Shown here: one piece after another, positions 45,201 to 53,112 of the stretch | Layout: the number at the start of each line of letters is the position of its first letter | Position numbering within the stretch: position 1 is the stretch's first letter | Assembly: GCA_024398435.1 (NCBI GenBank) | Contig: JAKSJD010000012.1 | Span: 1-63,529 of the forward strand | Reading direction: 5' to 3' | Length of the DNA stretch: 63,529 bases | Source: Bacteroidaceae bacterium | GTDB lineage: Bacteria > Bacteroidota > Bacteroidia > Bacteroidales > Bacteroidaceae | The notes under the pieces: model-generated | Database searches by the model: none | Told to the model about the DNA's origin: nothing | Seen by the model: only the letters and a program-made list of their open reading frames with translations | Program-made: the position numbers and the translations under genes

Positions 45201-45522
45201 GGAAGTGAAAAACAATCCTTCGGATATCACACGCCCTACATCAGTCTATTTAGCCAAGTCGTCAATATCTGACGTGGCCACTATGAGCAATGTTTACTTT
45301 GACAATCTTAAGATATACACCCAGTCGCTCAGTGCAGGCAACGCAGCATATCTCTATCAGTGTGCCAGTCAGCAAAGTACGGAAGTATCTGCAGTTGATG
45401 CCATCCCAGCGATAGAATATAATGCTCCAGTGCTTTCCCGCTATAACTTACAAGGTCAACAAGTTGGTCCCGATTATCGTGGAATAATTATTGTTGACGG
45501 AAAGAAAATGTTTGTGAAATAA
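42277..45522 (+). CDS. GH51 alpha-L-arabinofuranosidase with inserted and C-terminal carbohydrate-binding modules
   Basis: A secreted 1081-residue enzyme (signal ending SFSFAQ). Residues 25-200 form a CBM4/9-like sandwich. The GH51 barrel has acid/base Glu in LMEIGNENYW and nucleophile Glu in YVGEYAV. The GH51 C-terminal sandwich is split: a concanavalin-like module (NDFTSTDISNWTKSGSGAVW to MYIKVVNPG) interrupts it before it resumes (TTFNISNAQWTSGEVV). A LamG-like domain follows from about residue 810, and the chain ends with a sorting-type tail (YNLQGQQV, GIIIVDGKKMFVK). It would release arabinose from arabinoxylan or arabinan. Confidence 0.92.
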   Translation: MRKLQVKLSIILILISVSFSFAQVNVNIDPRKKGSDISPRMYGIFFEEINHAGDGGLYAELIQNRSFEDNASKPDCWNVVGNCTASISSDIPLNEVNPHCVKVVMKSINTGIKTNGWWGIKVVKGTKYKLTFWTRSGETPYAGNIKAALQSTSGANLGSVTIDNSELSSTTEWKKITAEITATGTDNEGWFALLGTKAGTVYFDMVSLFPPTYKNRENGCRVDLAEMLEAIHPKFLRFPGGCVVEGKGTVEVPNRFEWKKSRGPIEERPGHYNNNWGYPVTDGLGMLEYLQLAEDLGAEPLFVVNMGMGHDWEDPNVDVYIQEALDAIEYCNGDSTTYWGKLRIEDGHPEPFNLKLMEIGNENYWFGPYGTRYGMFYKAISAKYPYIEFVGDGEGIGWGLQWPLNLIDHHFYESPSWFLNSYNKYDSFDRSSSYRVYVGEYAVTKACGSYGNMNAALSEAAFMCGMENNSDVVRMASYAPIFVNEESSGYRWHPDMIRFNNNMSYGTPSYHVQQLMGENVGTKNIKWTIAGNEAENYHTIALSSWSTSVKYDNIVVKSSNQTVYENDFTSTDISNWTKSGSGAVWSVRSGELCQTSATMQGSLLILDDLKLGDNYQLELDATKVSGSEGFLIGFNVQDAQNFIWWNIGGWGNTKHALEQTSGNNRYSVGDQVNGTIVTRQTYHIKIVVNGSNVQCFIDGTLIHNVTIDTAFKQKLYMSASTDEEQGLMYIKVVNPGSESQNTTFNISNAQWTSGEVVSLSSKYGSDENTTSSPRNIVPKVNQLDDLNETSTFVYDVPAYSFQIFRLRYEEIKPEADPNLPTPLISYQFDANGTDDSGTYPYNLKLNSKISLMDDGNRVFWSGPKGYIDLKYTMARDICPLLTSDYAISLDLYIPTETNLSAASWAFSIAMSSVGYMGIIHSGGNNDWSYELKRGTKITSTHSESGLNVGQWNNIVYSQTDSVGTLYVNGYSMATTEVKNNPSDITRPTSVYLAKSSISDVATMSNVYFDNLKIYTQSLSAGNAAYLYQCASQQSTEVSAVDAIPAIEYNAPVLSRYNLQGQQVGPDYRGIIIVDGKKMFVK

Positions 45523-45541
45523 TCAGATGACGAAAAAGATA

Positions 45542-45575
45542 AAGGGGCATAATTTCTATGCCCCTTGTTTTTTTC
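45542..45575. terminator. Bidirectional terminator between GH51 and GH29 genes
   Basis: AAGGGGCATA (45542-45551) pairs with TATGCCCCTT (45557-45566), followed by GTTTTTTT on the plus strand. On the minus strand it is followed by ATCTTTTTC. Confidence 0.9.
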
Positions 45576-47536
45576 TATTTAACCACTAATGCATCTATTC
45601 CTATTGTGCCCTCATGATTTGTCAAAGTAAGGGTATGCTTTCCTTTCCCGAGTTTCTTCAGAGAGAATATTGCTTGCTGTTGCTTTGGCTCCGTATTCTT
45701 CTTGAATACAATCATTCCGCTTTCGTGCCCATCTACCATGACATCCATTCTTCCTTCCCAAAGACCTATAGGTGCTATGATTGTGAATTCCGATCCTTTG
45801 AATTCTACCGACCATGTGTCGCCAGGAGTACTACTGAAAGACAAATCATTGTTGAATGCTCCGTTACCTAAATTGCATTGACGGTCCCATCCGAATGTCT
45901 TTACCCCAGGGTCATCATCGTTGAACCAAGTCTTTGTGTGAGTTATTCTCAATACTTTGAAACCCTTAGCCAAGTCGTTGTCCACAATACCGTCAGTTGT
46001 TTCGGGCATTCCCACCGAAACGAGAAGACCATTATCATCTTGCGTGAAGTCGATAGGACGGTTGGTTTCTATCATTTCCACCTTTTCAATCTTACCAACT
46101 GATGGAGATGTGGTGTTCAATGCAGACAAGTTAACCTTATCACCTTTCCATTTTGTCAGCACAGCATATATGTTTCCGTTGTTTCTCGTATAGATGATAC
46201 TGTCGTTTCCCCACACATCGAATGGGCGGGAACTATATATGGCTTCTTTGTTGATGTCAATCCATTTACCGATATCAAGACAAGTCTGGCGGGCTTCATC
46301 TTCTATATTTCCCCGTCCGCGTTGTGTCACGTTGAGAAGCAGACAACCATTCCTCGATACATTCTGCATCAATCTCGTAATGATTTCGGCAGCACTTCTA
46401 TAGTGACCACCTTTCTGATAGTGCCATTCCTGCAGACTTACTTCCGTTTGGAATGGGAATGCCATGATGTTGTCTTCGGTATATAGTTCTGTACTCTTTA
46501 CCAGGGACCTGTCAACGAGTGGCAGAAGTTCAGGATTGTGTTGGAAACTATTATATCTTCCGCCCACACCCTTGAATGTAGCCACAACCTGTTTGTTGCC
46601 AGTCTTTCGTTTGGCGGCAATATTGTAGAAGTTGGCAATTATCTGTGGCGTGAGTTTGCCCAAACCCATATTGATGCCGAGGTCGATTTGAGAGTCACCT
46701 GCATGGTCGTCGAAATATATCATATCAGGCTGGTACTTCCTTATGACATCATCTACTCTCCACATGAACTGATTGGCAAAAGGCGATTCGAGAGAATTCC
46801 TGCCGTCACGATGTTCGAGACCGTAGAGGTCTTTGGGATCGAGACCTTCCCACCATTTTCCTTTTCCGTCTTCTTTCGTGAGCATCGCATCATATGGTAC
46901 ACCCTTATAATCTCCGTTCCTGTCGCTCGTAAACCTCACGGGCATAAACTGTCCCCATGTGCGAGCCGGAGTGTTGTGAAAACCAATGCCGAAAGGCATC
47001 TTATACTTCTTTGCAGTTTTCTTCCAAATGCCTACAATATCTTTCTTCGGTCCGACATTTACCGAATTCCAAGGCTGATACTTTGAGTCCCAGCAATCGA
47101 AGTTGTCGTGATGGTTACCCATGGCAAGGAAATACTTAGCACCCATCTTTATATAGAGTTGCATCAGTTCGTCTGGATTCCATAGGTCTATCTTCCAATC
47201 GTTGCAAAGGTCTTTGTAGCCATACTCCGAAGGATGTCCGTAATGTTCAGTATGGTATTTATATTGCCCGTGTCCTTCCTGATACATTCCACGTGAATAC
47301 CAGTCACCGTCTTCAGCAGCTGATTGAGGGTCCCAATGCGACCACGCTCCCAATTTCGCTTCTCTCCACCATACAGGTACATTATATCTATGGCTGAGGT
47401 TGTTCCAGTCGGTAGTGTAGGGACCTTCCTCTATTGTGAGTTCGGGAAGATTCCAAATATCGATGTCGTCCTGCGCGTTTGATTGTATGGAATATACTAT
47501 AGCACAGAATGCGAGAGTGATTGTTGCTTTATTCAT
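45575..47536 (-). CDS. GH29-type alpha-L-fucosidase
   Basis: Starting at MNKATITLAFCAIVYS (47536) gives 653 residues with signal ending SNAQ. The frame is open to 47674, but that part overlaps the bcp gene in another frame. GH29 marks include WWREAKLGAWSHWDPQS near the N-terminus, GAKYFLAMGNHHDNFDCWDS and the nucleophile region PDMIYFDDHAGDS. The C-terminus is a beta-sandwich (FIIAPIGLWEGRMDVMVDGH-like). It removes fucose from glycans. The start is 8 bp past the bcp stop, so the two could be coupled. Confidence 0.88.
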   Translation of the reverse strand: MNKATITLAFCAIVYSIQSNAQDDIDIWNLPELTIEEGPYTTDWNNLSHRYNVPVWWREAKLGAWSHWDPQSAAEDGDWYSRGMYQEGHGQYKYHTEHYGHPSEYGYKDLCNDWKIDLWNPDELMQLYIKMGAKYFLAMGNHHDNFDCWDSKYQPWNSVNVGPKKDIVGIWKKTAKKYKMPFGIGFHNTPARTWGQFMPVRFTSDRNGDYKGVPYDAMLTKEDGKGKWWEGLDPKDLYGLEHRDGRNSLESPFANQFMWRVDDVIRKYQPDMIYFDDHAGDSQIDLGINMGLGKLTPQIIANFYNIAAKRKTGNKQVVATFKGVGGRYNSFQHNPELLPLVDRSLVKSTELYTEDNIMAFPFQTEVSLQEWHYQKGGHYRSAAEIITRLMQNVSRNGCLLLNVTQRGRGNIEDEARQTCLDIGKWIDINKEAIYSSRPFDVWGNDSIIYTRNNGNIYAVLTKWKGDKVNLSALNTTSPSVGKIEKVEMIETNRPIDFTQDDNGLLVSVGMPETTDGIVDNDLAKGFKVLRITHTKTWFNDDDPGVKTFGWDRQCNLGNGAFNNDLSFSSTPGDTWSVEFKGSEFTIIAPIGLWEGRMDVMVDGHESGMIVFKKNTEPKQQQAIFSLKKLGKGKHTLTLTNHEGTIGIDALVVK

Positions 47537-47543
47537 ATATTTG

Positions 47544-47999
47544 TTAGATGACTTCCAATATTTGTTCGGCATGAATCTTAGTCTTGATTTCCTTAGGTGT
47601 GAAGATCTTTTCGATGATTCCTTCTTCGTTGACAAGATATGTTGTGCGAAGAATACCAATAGTCCTGTGTCCACAAGTTACCTTTTCACCCCAGCAGCCG
47701 AGAGCTTGGAGAAGGGTAGTGTCGGTATCTGCGATAAGAGGGAACTCGAGATTGTTGTTTGCTGCGAATTTAGCCTGCAGTTCCTGCTTGTCTTTGCTCA
47801 CACCTATGATTGCATATCCCTTAGCTTCGAGTTCTGCCTTATGGGCTTGAAGCGAACAAGCCTCAGCTGTGCATCCGCTTGTATTGGCCTTTGGATAACT
47901 GTAGAGTACGATTTTTCTACCGCGATAATCGCTGGCTTTGATTTCTTTTCCGTTCTGGTCTTTTCCGAGAATTTCTGGAATTCTGTCACCTACGTTCAT
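47544..47999 (-). CDS. bcp: Thiol peroxidase (Bcp/PrxQ peroxiredoxin)
   Basis: The 151-residue protein has the peroxiredoxin active site YPKANTSGCTAEACSLQ. The peroxidatic Cys is in GCT and the resolving Cys is five residues later, as in atypical 2-Cys PrxQ. The usual TPGCT reads TSGCT, so the Pro is replaced by Ser, a modest change. It reduces hydroperoxides with thioredoxin in the cytoplasm. The gene sits between a cupin gene and a fucosidase gene, an unusual mix. Confidence 0.95.
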   Translation of the reverse strand: MNVGDRIPEILGKDQNGKEIKASDYRGRKIVLYSYPKANTSGCTAEACSLQAHKAELEAKGYAIIGVSKDKQELQAKFAANNNLEFPLIADTDTTLLQALGCWGEKVTCGHRTIGILRTTYLVNEEGIIEKIFTPKEIKTKIHAEQILEVI

Positions 48000-48022
48000 A
48001 CTGTCTGAATATTATGTTTTTT

Positions 48023-48352
48023 TTATTGTTCTGGTACAACTGCCACGAATTTCAGTTCTGCCTCGCTGTCGTTGATGAGAGTGTGGCTATGGCCTTTCGG
48101 ACAATAGTGACACTGTCCTTCCCCGATGGCAATTCTTTCTCCGTCAAAGATGACATATCCACAACCTTGGGTTACGAACAGAACCTCACAGTTGGTTTCG
48201 TGTGTGTGGAGACCTATACTTGCTCCGGGTACGAGTCGTCCGTTCATTATTCGGACACTCCCGTCGAAGAACATCTTTGCATTGAATGCCTTTTCACCAC
48301 CCTTAAAGTGGGCGAGTTCCTGTTCTTCTATGTTGTTGAAGTCGATAATCAT
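48023..48352 (-). CDS. Small cupin-domain protein
   Basis: The 109-residue single-domain cupin has motif 1 GASIGLHTHETNCEVLFVTQG, with metal ligands H-H-E, and motif 2 CHYCPKGHSHTLIN with a further His. It would bind one divalent metal. Small cupins act as sugar isomerases, dioxygenases or sensors; nothing here chooses among them. The downstream bcp start is 23 bp away, and the GH35 gene ends 13 bp upstream. Confidence 0.85.
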   Translation of the reverse strand: MIIDFNNIEEQELAHFKGGEKAFNAKMFFDGSVRIMNGRLVPGASIGLHTHETNCEVLFVTQGCGYVIFDGERIAIGEGQCHYCPKGHSHTLINDSEAELKFVAVVPEQ

Positions 48353-48365
48353 ACTAATCGGTTTA

Positions 48366-50849
48366 TTAATACTCGAAATCTTTTTCGCTCACATATACAT
48401 TATATGTATGGATTGCACCCACTGGATTTGATTCCATGCGAGGGAGGCATTCGATTGCGGTGAGAGTGTGAACCTTTCCGAGGTCGATAACAACGAAATG
48501 CTCGAAGTTTACACCCTTCTGAGTCTGCCAATAGGTTGATTCCTGAAGGTCGAACATCTTGTCGGCACTATGGTTTCCTGTTTGGATATCCTCACTGTCG
48601 GCATATCTTACCTTCCATGGTTCGCGGCTCAGTCGTTCTCCATTCTCGTCGAGAAGATAAAGTTCTGCAATACTTGCTATCTCATCGTTGTTTTGGTTGC
48701 TGACAGCGTCAAAGCATACATATCTTCCACGAACTGGCTGTTTGAATTCCTGCTTCTGCCAACCGTTGCCGGGCTTAAACCTACCAATCTTTATGGCTTC
48801 CGTGGTTTTGCGAAGGGCATCAAGATTGAGAGTTTCTCCTGCTTTACGATGGATAGGAGGTTCCTCGTCTTGAAGTTTGTCGATGATAGGCTTTGAGAGA
48901 CCTGCTGTCTTTTGTCCCTTAGGTCCGACGATGTCGAGGATGATAATCTCGTTCTCGCCTTTCTTCAACCAACAGCCAGGACAGTAAAGTGTCTGCTGAG
49001 GACCAATGTTCCAGAAGCGACCCAAAGCATGTCCGTTGACATATACCATACCTTTGCCCCAAGTACTCATGTCGAAGAAAGTGTCGCCCGTTTTCTTTAT
49101 ATTGAATGTGGCACGATAGTAGCCTCTGCCGAAAATAAGGTCTTCGCTTGCTCTGCAATAGCGCATAGAGCGTCCGAGGCGGGCTGCATTGATATAGCTG
49201 AGAATCTTTTCTTTGTCGAGTTCGTGTGTGAATGCATCTACAGCCGCTTCATAGCTTTCAAAGATAGGAGTGTTTTGCCACATCTTTGGAGTCCAGGTGA
49301 TTTCTGTTTCGTCGATTCCTTCGAGATGGGCATTGATTCCAGCCGAAGATGAAGCCACAATCTGTGGTTCGCCTATGATACCCTTATAGTCTTTGATAGC
49401 GCGTCCGAAATTGATTCGTCCCATAGCCTCGACGAGGATTTCGAGTTCCTGTCCCTTCTGGATTGGTGGAAGCATGAGTTCCTTATCTCCCATACGGCGG
49501 TCGAGTGTACCGACATAGGCTCCGTCGATGAATACCTGAGCATAGTCGTGGGCATCGAGTTTGAGAGTGCTCTGACTTGGAATCTCCGGCAGACGAGTCT
49601 CATAGAGCATCGAGCCCCAACCGAATCCCATCTCTTCGAAAGTCTTGGCAGTGCCATATATCAAATCGTTGCCTTCCTTTTTGATGTGACCGTCGGAATC
49701 AAAGAAGAAATCATATCTGAATCCGTTAAAGATAGGTGCAAACTCTTTAACCTCAAACTCTGGAATGGCTATTACAGGCATTGGTGCAGGAGGGTTAGGG
49801 AGTTTCTTGTCGGAGAAGGTCTGGAGCATCTTTCTGAGTTCCCAGAATTTCTCTGTAGTCTGTCCGTATTCGTTGATAGGGGCATCGTAGTCGTAACTTG
49901 TTACATCAGGTGCAAAACCTGGAGAGTTGGCACCTGCCCAATGGCCGAAACTTGTTCCTCCGTGGGTCATATAGAGTGAGAACGATATGTTCTTATCAAG
50001 CATTTCCTTAAGTCCTGCCACCATATCGCTTGCTGGTCGGGTTTCATGTTTTCCTCCCCATTTGTCGAACCATCCGCTCCAGAATTCGCTACACATGAGA
50101 GGACTGTCTGGACGCAGTTGTTTCAGTCGGCGGAACTGGTCGTCGATGTTGGCACCCGTACCGAAGTTCATGGTCCAGAGCATATCGTCGAGTCCGTTTT
50201 TCTCGAAGTTGCTGTTCCAGTCGCATTGGAAGAGGGTAGTGTTCTTGCCGAAGTTCTTGCGGACTATATCTCGGATGGCACTGACGTAAGCCTTGTCTTC
50301 GCCATAGCTACCATATTCGTTCTCCACCTGAACCATGATGATAGGGCCACCGTTCTCGATTGTGAGAGGAGCCAGTTGTTCAGCTACCTTTTCTTCGAAG
50401 ATGCCTACACGTTCCATGAAGTAAGGGTCTTGTTCGCGAAGTCGGATGTCTTTCTTTTTCAGGAGCCACCAAGGAAGTCCTCCCATTTCCCATTCTGCAC
50501 AAACATAGGGACCTGGACGTACGATGACGTACATTCCGTTCTTTTGTGCCACTCGGCAAAATTCGGCTATATCCTGATTGCCTGTGAAGTCAAACTGTCC
50601 TTCCTGCTGTTCGTGGATATTCCAGAAGATGTAGATGCAGACGGTGTTCATACCGAGCGGCTTACACATCTTGATTCTGTGGTCCCAGTATTCTCTTGGG
50701 ATGCGGGGATAGTGGATTTCGGCTGCCTTCACTACGAATGGCTTTCCGTTGAGTAGGAATGTACCTTTACCTGCCTCGAATGTTCCTTTCTGTGCCGACA
50801 CCCAAATGGTTGCCAGCAATGCGATGATCAGTAATGAGATTCTTTTCAT
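48366..50849 (-). CDS. GH35 beta-galactosidase with discoidin-like C-terminal domain
   Basis: The 827-residue enzyme has signal ALLATIWVSAQ. The GH35 barrel shows the N-terminal AEIHYPRIPREYWDHRIKM, acid/base Glu in IIMVQVENEYGSYG and nucleophile Glu in LMCSEFWSGWFDKWG. Jelly-roll domains follow at about residues 430-660, including WGKGMVYVNGHALGRFWNIG. The last 150 residues form an F5/8-type (discoidin) domain (RYVCFDAVSNQNNDEIASIAEL, FEHFVVIDLGKVHTLTAIE). It would remove terminal beta-galactose in the periplasm or on the surface. Confidence 0.94.
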   Translation of the reverse strand: MKRISLLIIALLATIWVSAQKGTFEAGKGTFLLNGKPFVVKAAEIHYPRIPREYWDHRIKMCKPLGMNTVCIYIFWNIHEQQEGQFDFTGNQDIAEFCRVAQKNGMYVIVRPGPYVCAEWEMGGLPWWLLKKKDIRLREQDPYFMERVGIFEEKVAEQLAPLTIENGGPIIMVQVENEYGSYGEDKAYVSAIRDIVRKNFGKNTTLFQCDWNSNFEKNGLDDMLWTMNFGTGANIDDQFRRLKQLRPDSPLMCSEFWSGWFDKWGGKHETRPASDMVAGLKEMLDKNISFSLYMTHGGTSFGHWAGANSPGFAPDVTSYDYDAPINEYGQTTEKFWELRKMLQTFSDKKLPNPPAPMPVIAIPEFEVKEFAPIFNGFRYDFFFDSDGHIKKEGNDLIYGTAKTFEEMGFGWGSMLYETRLPEIPSQSTLKLDAHDYAQVFIDGAYVGTLDRRMGDKELMLPPIQKGQELEILVEAMGRINFGRAIKDYKGIIGEPQIVASSSAGINAHLEGIDETEITWTPKMWQNTPIFESYEAAVDAFTHELDKEKILSYINAARLGRSMRYCRASEDLIFGRGYYRATFNIKKTGDTFFDMSTWGKGMVYVNGHALGRFWNIGPQQTLYCPGCWLKKGENEIIILDIVGPKGQKTAGLSKPIIDKLQDEEPPIHRKAGETLNLDALRKTTEAIKIGRFKPGNGWQKQEFKQPVRGRYVCFDAVSNQNNDEIASIAELYLLDENGERLSREPWKVRYADSEDIQTGNHSADKMFDLQESTYWQTQKGVNFEHFVVIDLGKVHTLTAIECLPRMESNPVGAIHTYNVYVSEKDFEY

Positions 50850-50876
50850 ATTGTATTCGTTTTGGTTTGTCTACTA

Positions 50877-52121
50877 TTAGAAACTATATTTCAGACCGAG
50901 GGTCATGAATTCCTTGAACTGGAAGTAACCTAAGTTGTCGTCGTAGTACTTCTTAGGACGGTTGTCGTCGAATCGCCACAAAGTGTTCACTTCGCTACTA
51001 ATATACTTCGAGAATGTGAAGCTAAACACGTTTTCAAGTTCGGCCTCGGCATATTCATACGATGTGAAGTAGTAGCTGCGGCACTTCCATTTGAGGTTCT
51101 TCACGATGGTGATATTGCTGTTGAGTTCGATTCGCGAACCATAGTCTTGACGTACGTGTCGGCCCACGAAGTTGTTCGTCTTCTTGATGTTCTCATCGTG
51201 CGACCCCACATATCTCAACTTGTATGAGAGTGGAAGGATGGCGATAGAGAGTGTGTTGCCGTTCTTGAATGAAGGCTTGAAGTCCATACCGGTAGAGACG
51301 GATACGTCGAGCGGAGCACAGAAAGCCGAGAATTTCAGTCGGTTGTTGTTTCTGTAGCCAGGCAGGAACTGTGTCTTTGCTTCTCCCGAGATGGTATAGT
51401 TCCACGATTTGATGGCCTTGATGCCTATCTTTGTGTTGAGTTGGAGTTTATCGTTGTTGGTGAGGAAAGTATGACAAGTGTCGGAAGTGGTGGTGACGAA
51501 TCCCAGACGCATGTCGAGAGTATTTTCCCAAGTGACGTATTTCGTGTCGTTGTAGTTGGCCTTGAGGTTGATTTGCGCAAGCATAGTACCGTTGTTGTTT
51601 CCTCCCTTATACCAGTTTTCGGAGAAGTAGTTTTGTGTGAACTGGAGTTGGAACGTACCGTTAAACTTCCAGAAGTTAGGTCGTTTCACCTTGAGACCGA
51701 TATCTATATCTTCTGCAATCTGTTCGTTCGGAGTGTCCTTGGCCGTGTCCAACACCTTCTTGATGTCCTCCGAGTTTTCGCTTGTTGTCTGTTCGAGCAG
51801 AGTCTCGGCCTTCATGCTGTTGTCGTGGTACGAAACTGCCGAAGGTCGGTTGGCATACAGTTTCATGAGGTAGTAGCTCACGGGTATGTCAGTATTGCCA
51901 CGGTCGAGTCGGAACACGTTCTTTGCTGCGTCGGAATAGTATGTGTTTGGGTAGAACATCTGAAAGAGGTAGGGACTTGTGTCGCCTACGGTCCTGGTGG
52001 TGTTCTTTGCCACATTGAGCGAGTCGATATATTTCGCGACGATGCTGCTGTTCTGTGCCATGAGAGATAACGGACACAGAGTCATCACAACCATCATTAC
52101 GCATCTGATATTCTTTATCAT
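50877..52121 (-). CDS. DUF3078-family predicted outer-membrane barrel
   Basis: The ATG at 52121 (MIKNIRCVMMVVMTLCPLSLMAQ) gives 414 residues. The open frame to 52472 is only antisense-like sequence within the transporter gene. The protein has FWKFNGTFQLQFTQNYFSENWYKGGNN, typical of DUF3078, then alternating strands with ends such as GYRNNNRLKFSAFCAPLDVS and the barrel-like C-terminus MTLGLKYSF. Function is unknown. It overlaps the BASS gene stop as ATGA, so the two are translationally coupled. Confidence 0.85.
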   Translation of the reverse strand: MIKNIRCVMMVVMTLCPLSLMAQNSSIVAKYIDSLNVAKNTTRTVGDTSPYLFQMFYPNTYYSDAAKNVFRLDRGNTDIPVSYYLMKLYANRPSAVSYHDNSMKAETLLEQTTSENSEDIKKVLDTAKDTPNEQIAEDIDIGLKVKRPNFWKFNGTFQLQFTQNYFSENWYKGGNNNGTMLAQINLKANYNDTKYVTWENTLDMRLGFVTTTSDTCHTFLTNNDKLQLNTKIGIKAIKSWNYTISGEAKTQFLPGYRNNNRLKFSAFCAPLDVSVSTGMDFKPSFKNGNTLSIAILPLSYKLRYVGSHDENIKKTNNFVGRHVRQDYGSRIELNSNITIVKNLKWKCRSYYFTSYEYAEAELENVFSFTFSKYISSEVNTLWRFDDNRPKKYYDDNLGYFQFKEFMTLGLKYSF

Positions 52122-53062
52122 TGTCTTTCTTTCCATAACTGATACGAGTTTACTATGTTGTGCCAGACGGCATAGAAACCGCCTGCAAGAGCTGTTACGG
52201 GGTTCATGAATGTATATGCCATCCAAATGGCGAAGGCCGTATTTTTCTGTCCAAGACTTTGAGCTCCGGCTATCTTGTCGCCGTGGTGACGACCTATGAG
52301 TCGGCCGAGATAGAACTGGAGTACACACGTCGCTGCCGAAATCACTGCGATGAGTATGAAGTCTATGATGCTTATATTGCTGTGTACGATGGCTTTGGTC
52401 GTGATTCCGATGGCGAGCATCAGAGCCACTGCCCACATATAGAATGCCCATCCGCTCACACTGACAAACCATGCATGGAGGCGAGGGGAGAGGTATCTGA
52501 CGATGAAGGCCAGAAACAATGGCATCATGAGCAGAGGGAACACACGGCCTATGATCATCGTGAATGATGTGACGAAGTCCATGCCTTCAGCTCCGTCGGG
52601 TAGCGACGACACCACGAGTGGGATGAGTATGGCTGCCGCGAGGTTTATGACGCACGTATAACTTATCACATAACTCGAATTGCCATGTAGTTTCGTGGTT
52701 ACTACAGCTGCTGCCGTTGCTGTAGGGCATATCATGCAGACCATCGCACTCTCTATGAACACTCGTCCCGGCATATCCGGCCAACAAATCACTGGCAATG
52801 CCATACCCACGAACGAGAGTGTTTGTATGGCCAGCAGTTTGAGTTGCCATCTGTGGGGCTTGAGTTCGGTTGGCTTCACCTTACAGAACGACAGGAACAG
52901 CATACAGAATATGAGTGCGGGTTGTAGGAAACCTATGAAGTCGTTCATGAAGGCGTGAGTATGGTCGAGTGAGTGAATGCTGACATACACAAAGTAGCCG
53001 ACCACACCGAGTGTCATCGATATGGGCAGTGTCCAGTTCTTTATGAATGTCAATATTCTCAT
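52118..53062 (-). CDS. Bile acid:sodium symporter-family (BASS) transporter
   Basis: The start MRILTFIKNWTLPISM (53062) gives 314 residues. Upstream codons to 53104 translate a CTAGGGGCT tandem repeat and are not part of the protein. Nine to ten hydrophobic helices are visible, with the paired motifs typical of the fold: MVCMICPTATAAAVVTTKLHGNSSYV and AGAQSLGQKNTAFAIWMAYTFMNPVTAL, which mark the two crossover helices. Substrates in this family range from bile acids to organic anions; here it is not known. A 4-bp overlap couples it to the DUF3078 gene. Confidence 0.85.
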   Translation of the reverse strand: MRILTFIKNWTLPISMTLGVVGYFVYVSIHSLDHTHAFMNDFIGFLQPALIFCMLFLSFCKVKPTELKPHRWQLKLLAIQTLSFVGMALPVICWPDMPGRVFIESAMVCMICPTATAAAVVTTKLHGNSSYVISYTCVINLAAAILIPLVVSSLPDGAEGMDFVTSFTMIIGRVFPLLMMPLFLAFIVRYLSPRLHAWFVSVSGWAFYMWAVALMLAIGITTKAIVHSNISIIDFILIAVISAATCVLQFYLGRLIGRHHGDKIAGAQSLGQKNTAFAIWMAYTFMNPVTALAGGFYAVWHNIVNSYQLWKERQ

Positions 53063-53067
53063 TTGTT

Positions 53068-53112
53068 CTAGGGGCTCTAGGGGCTCTAGGTTATCTAGGG
53101 GCACTAGAGGGG
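53068..53112. repeat. Five 9-bp units (CTAGGGGCT) between uvrB and the transporter gene
   Basis: CTAGGGGCT, CTAGGGGCT, CTAGGTTAT, CTAGGGGCA and CTAGAGGGG run from 53068 to 53112, filling almost the whole gap. The repeat explains the false N-terminal extension of the transporter frame. Confidence 0.85.

Noticed and set aside
47537-47674. N-terminal extension of the fucosidase
   Set aside because: It overlaps bcp in another frame, and a signal peptide starts at 47536.
45575-50849. SusCD-type locus for the GH29/GH35 genes
   Set aside because: No SusC or SusD homologue is seen between 42 and 56 kb; the genes are mixed with bcp and a cupin.
52122-52472. N-terminal extension of the DUF3078 protein by 117 residues
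   Set aside because: It overlaps the BASS transporter coding region in another frame. The internal Met at 52121 begins a proper signal peptide.
53063-53104. Repeat-derived N-terminus of the BASS transporter
   Set aside because: The codons come from the CTAGGGGCT array, and a normal start exists at 53062.
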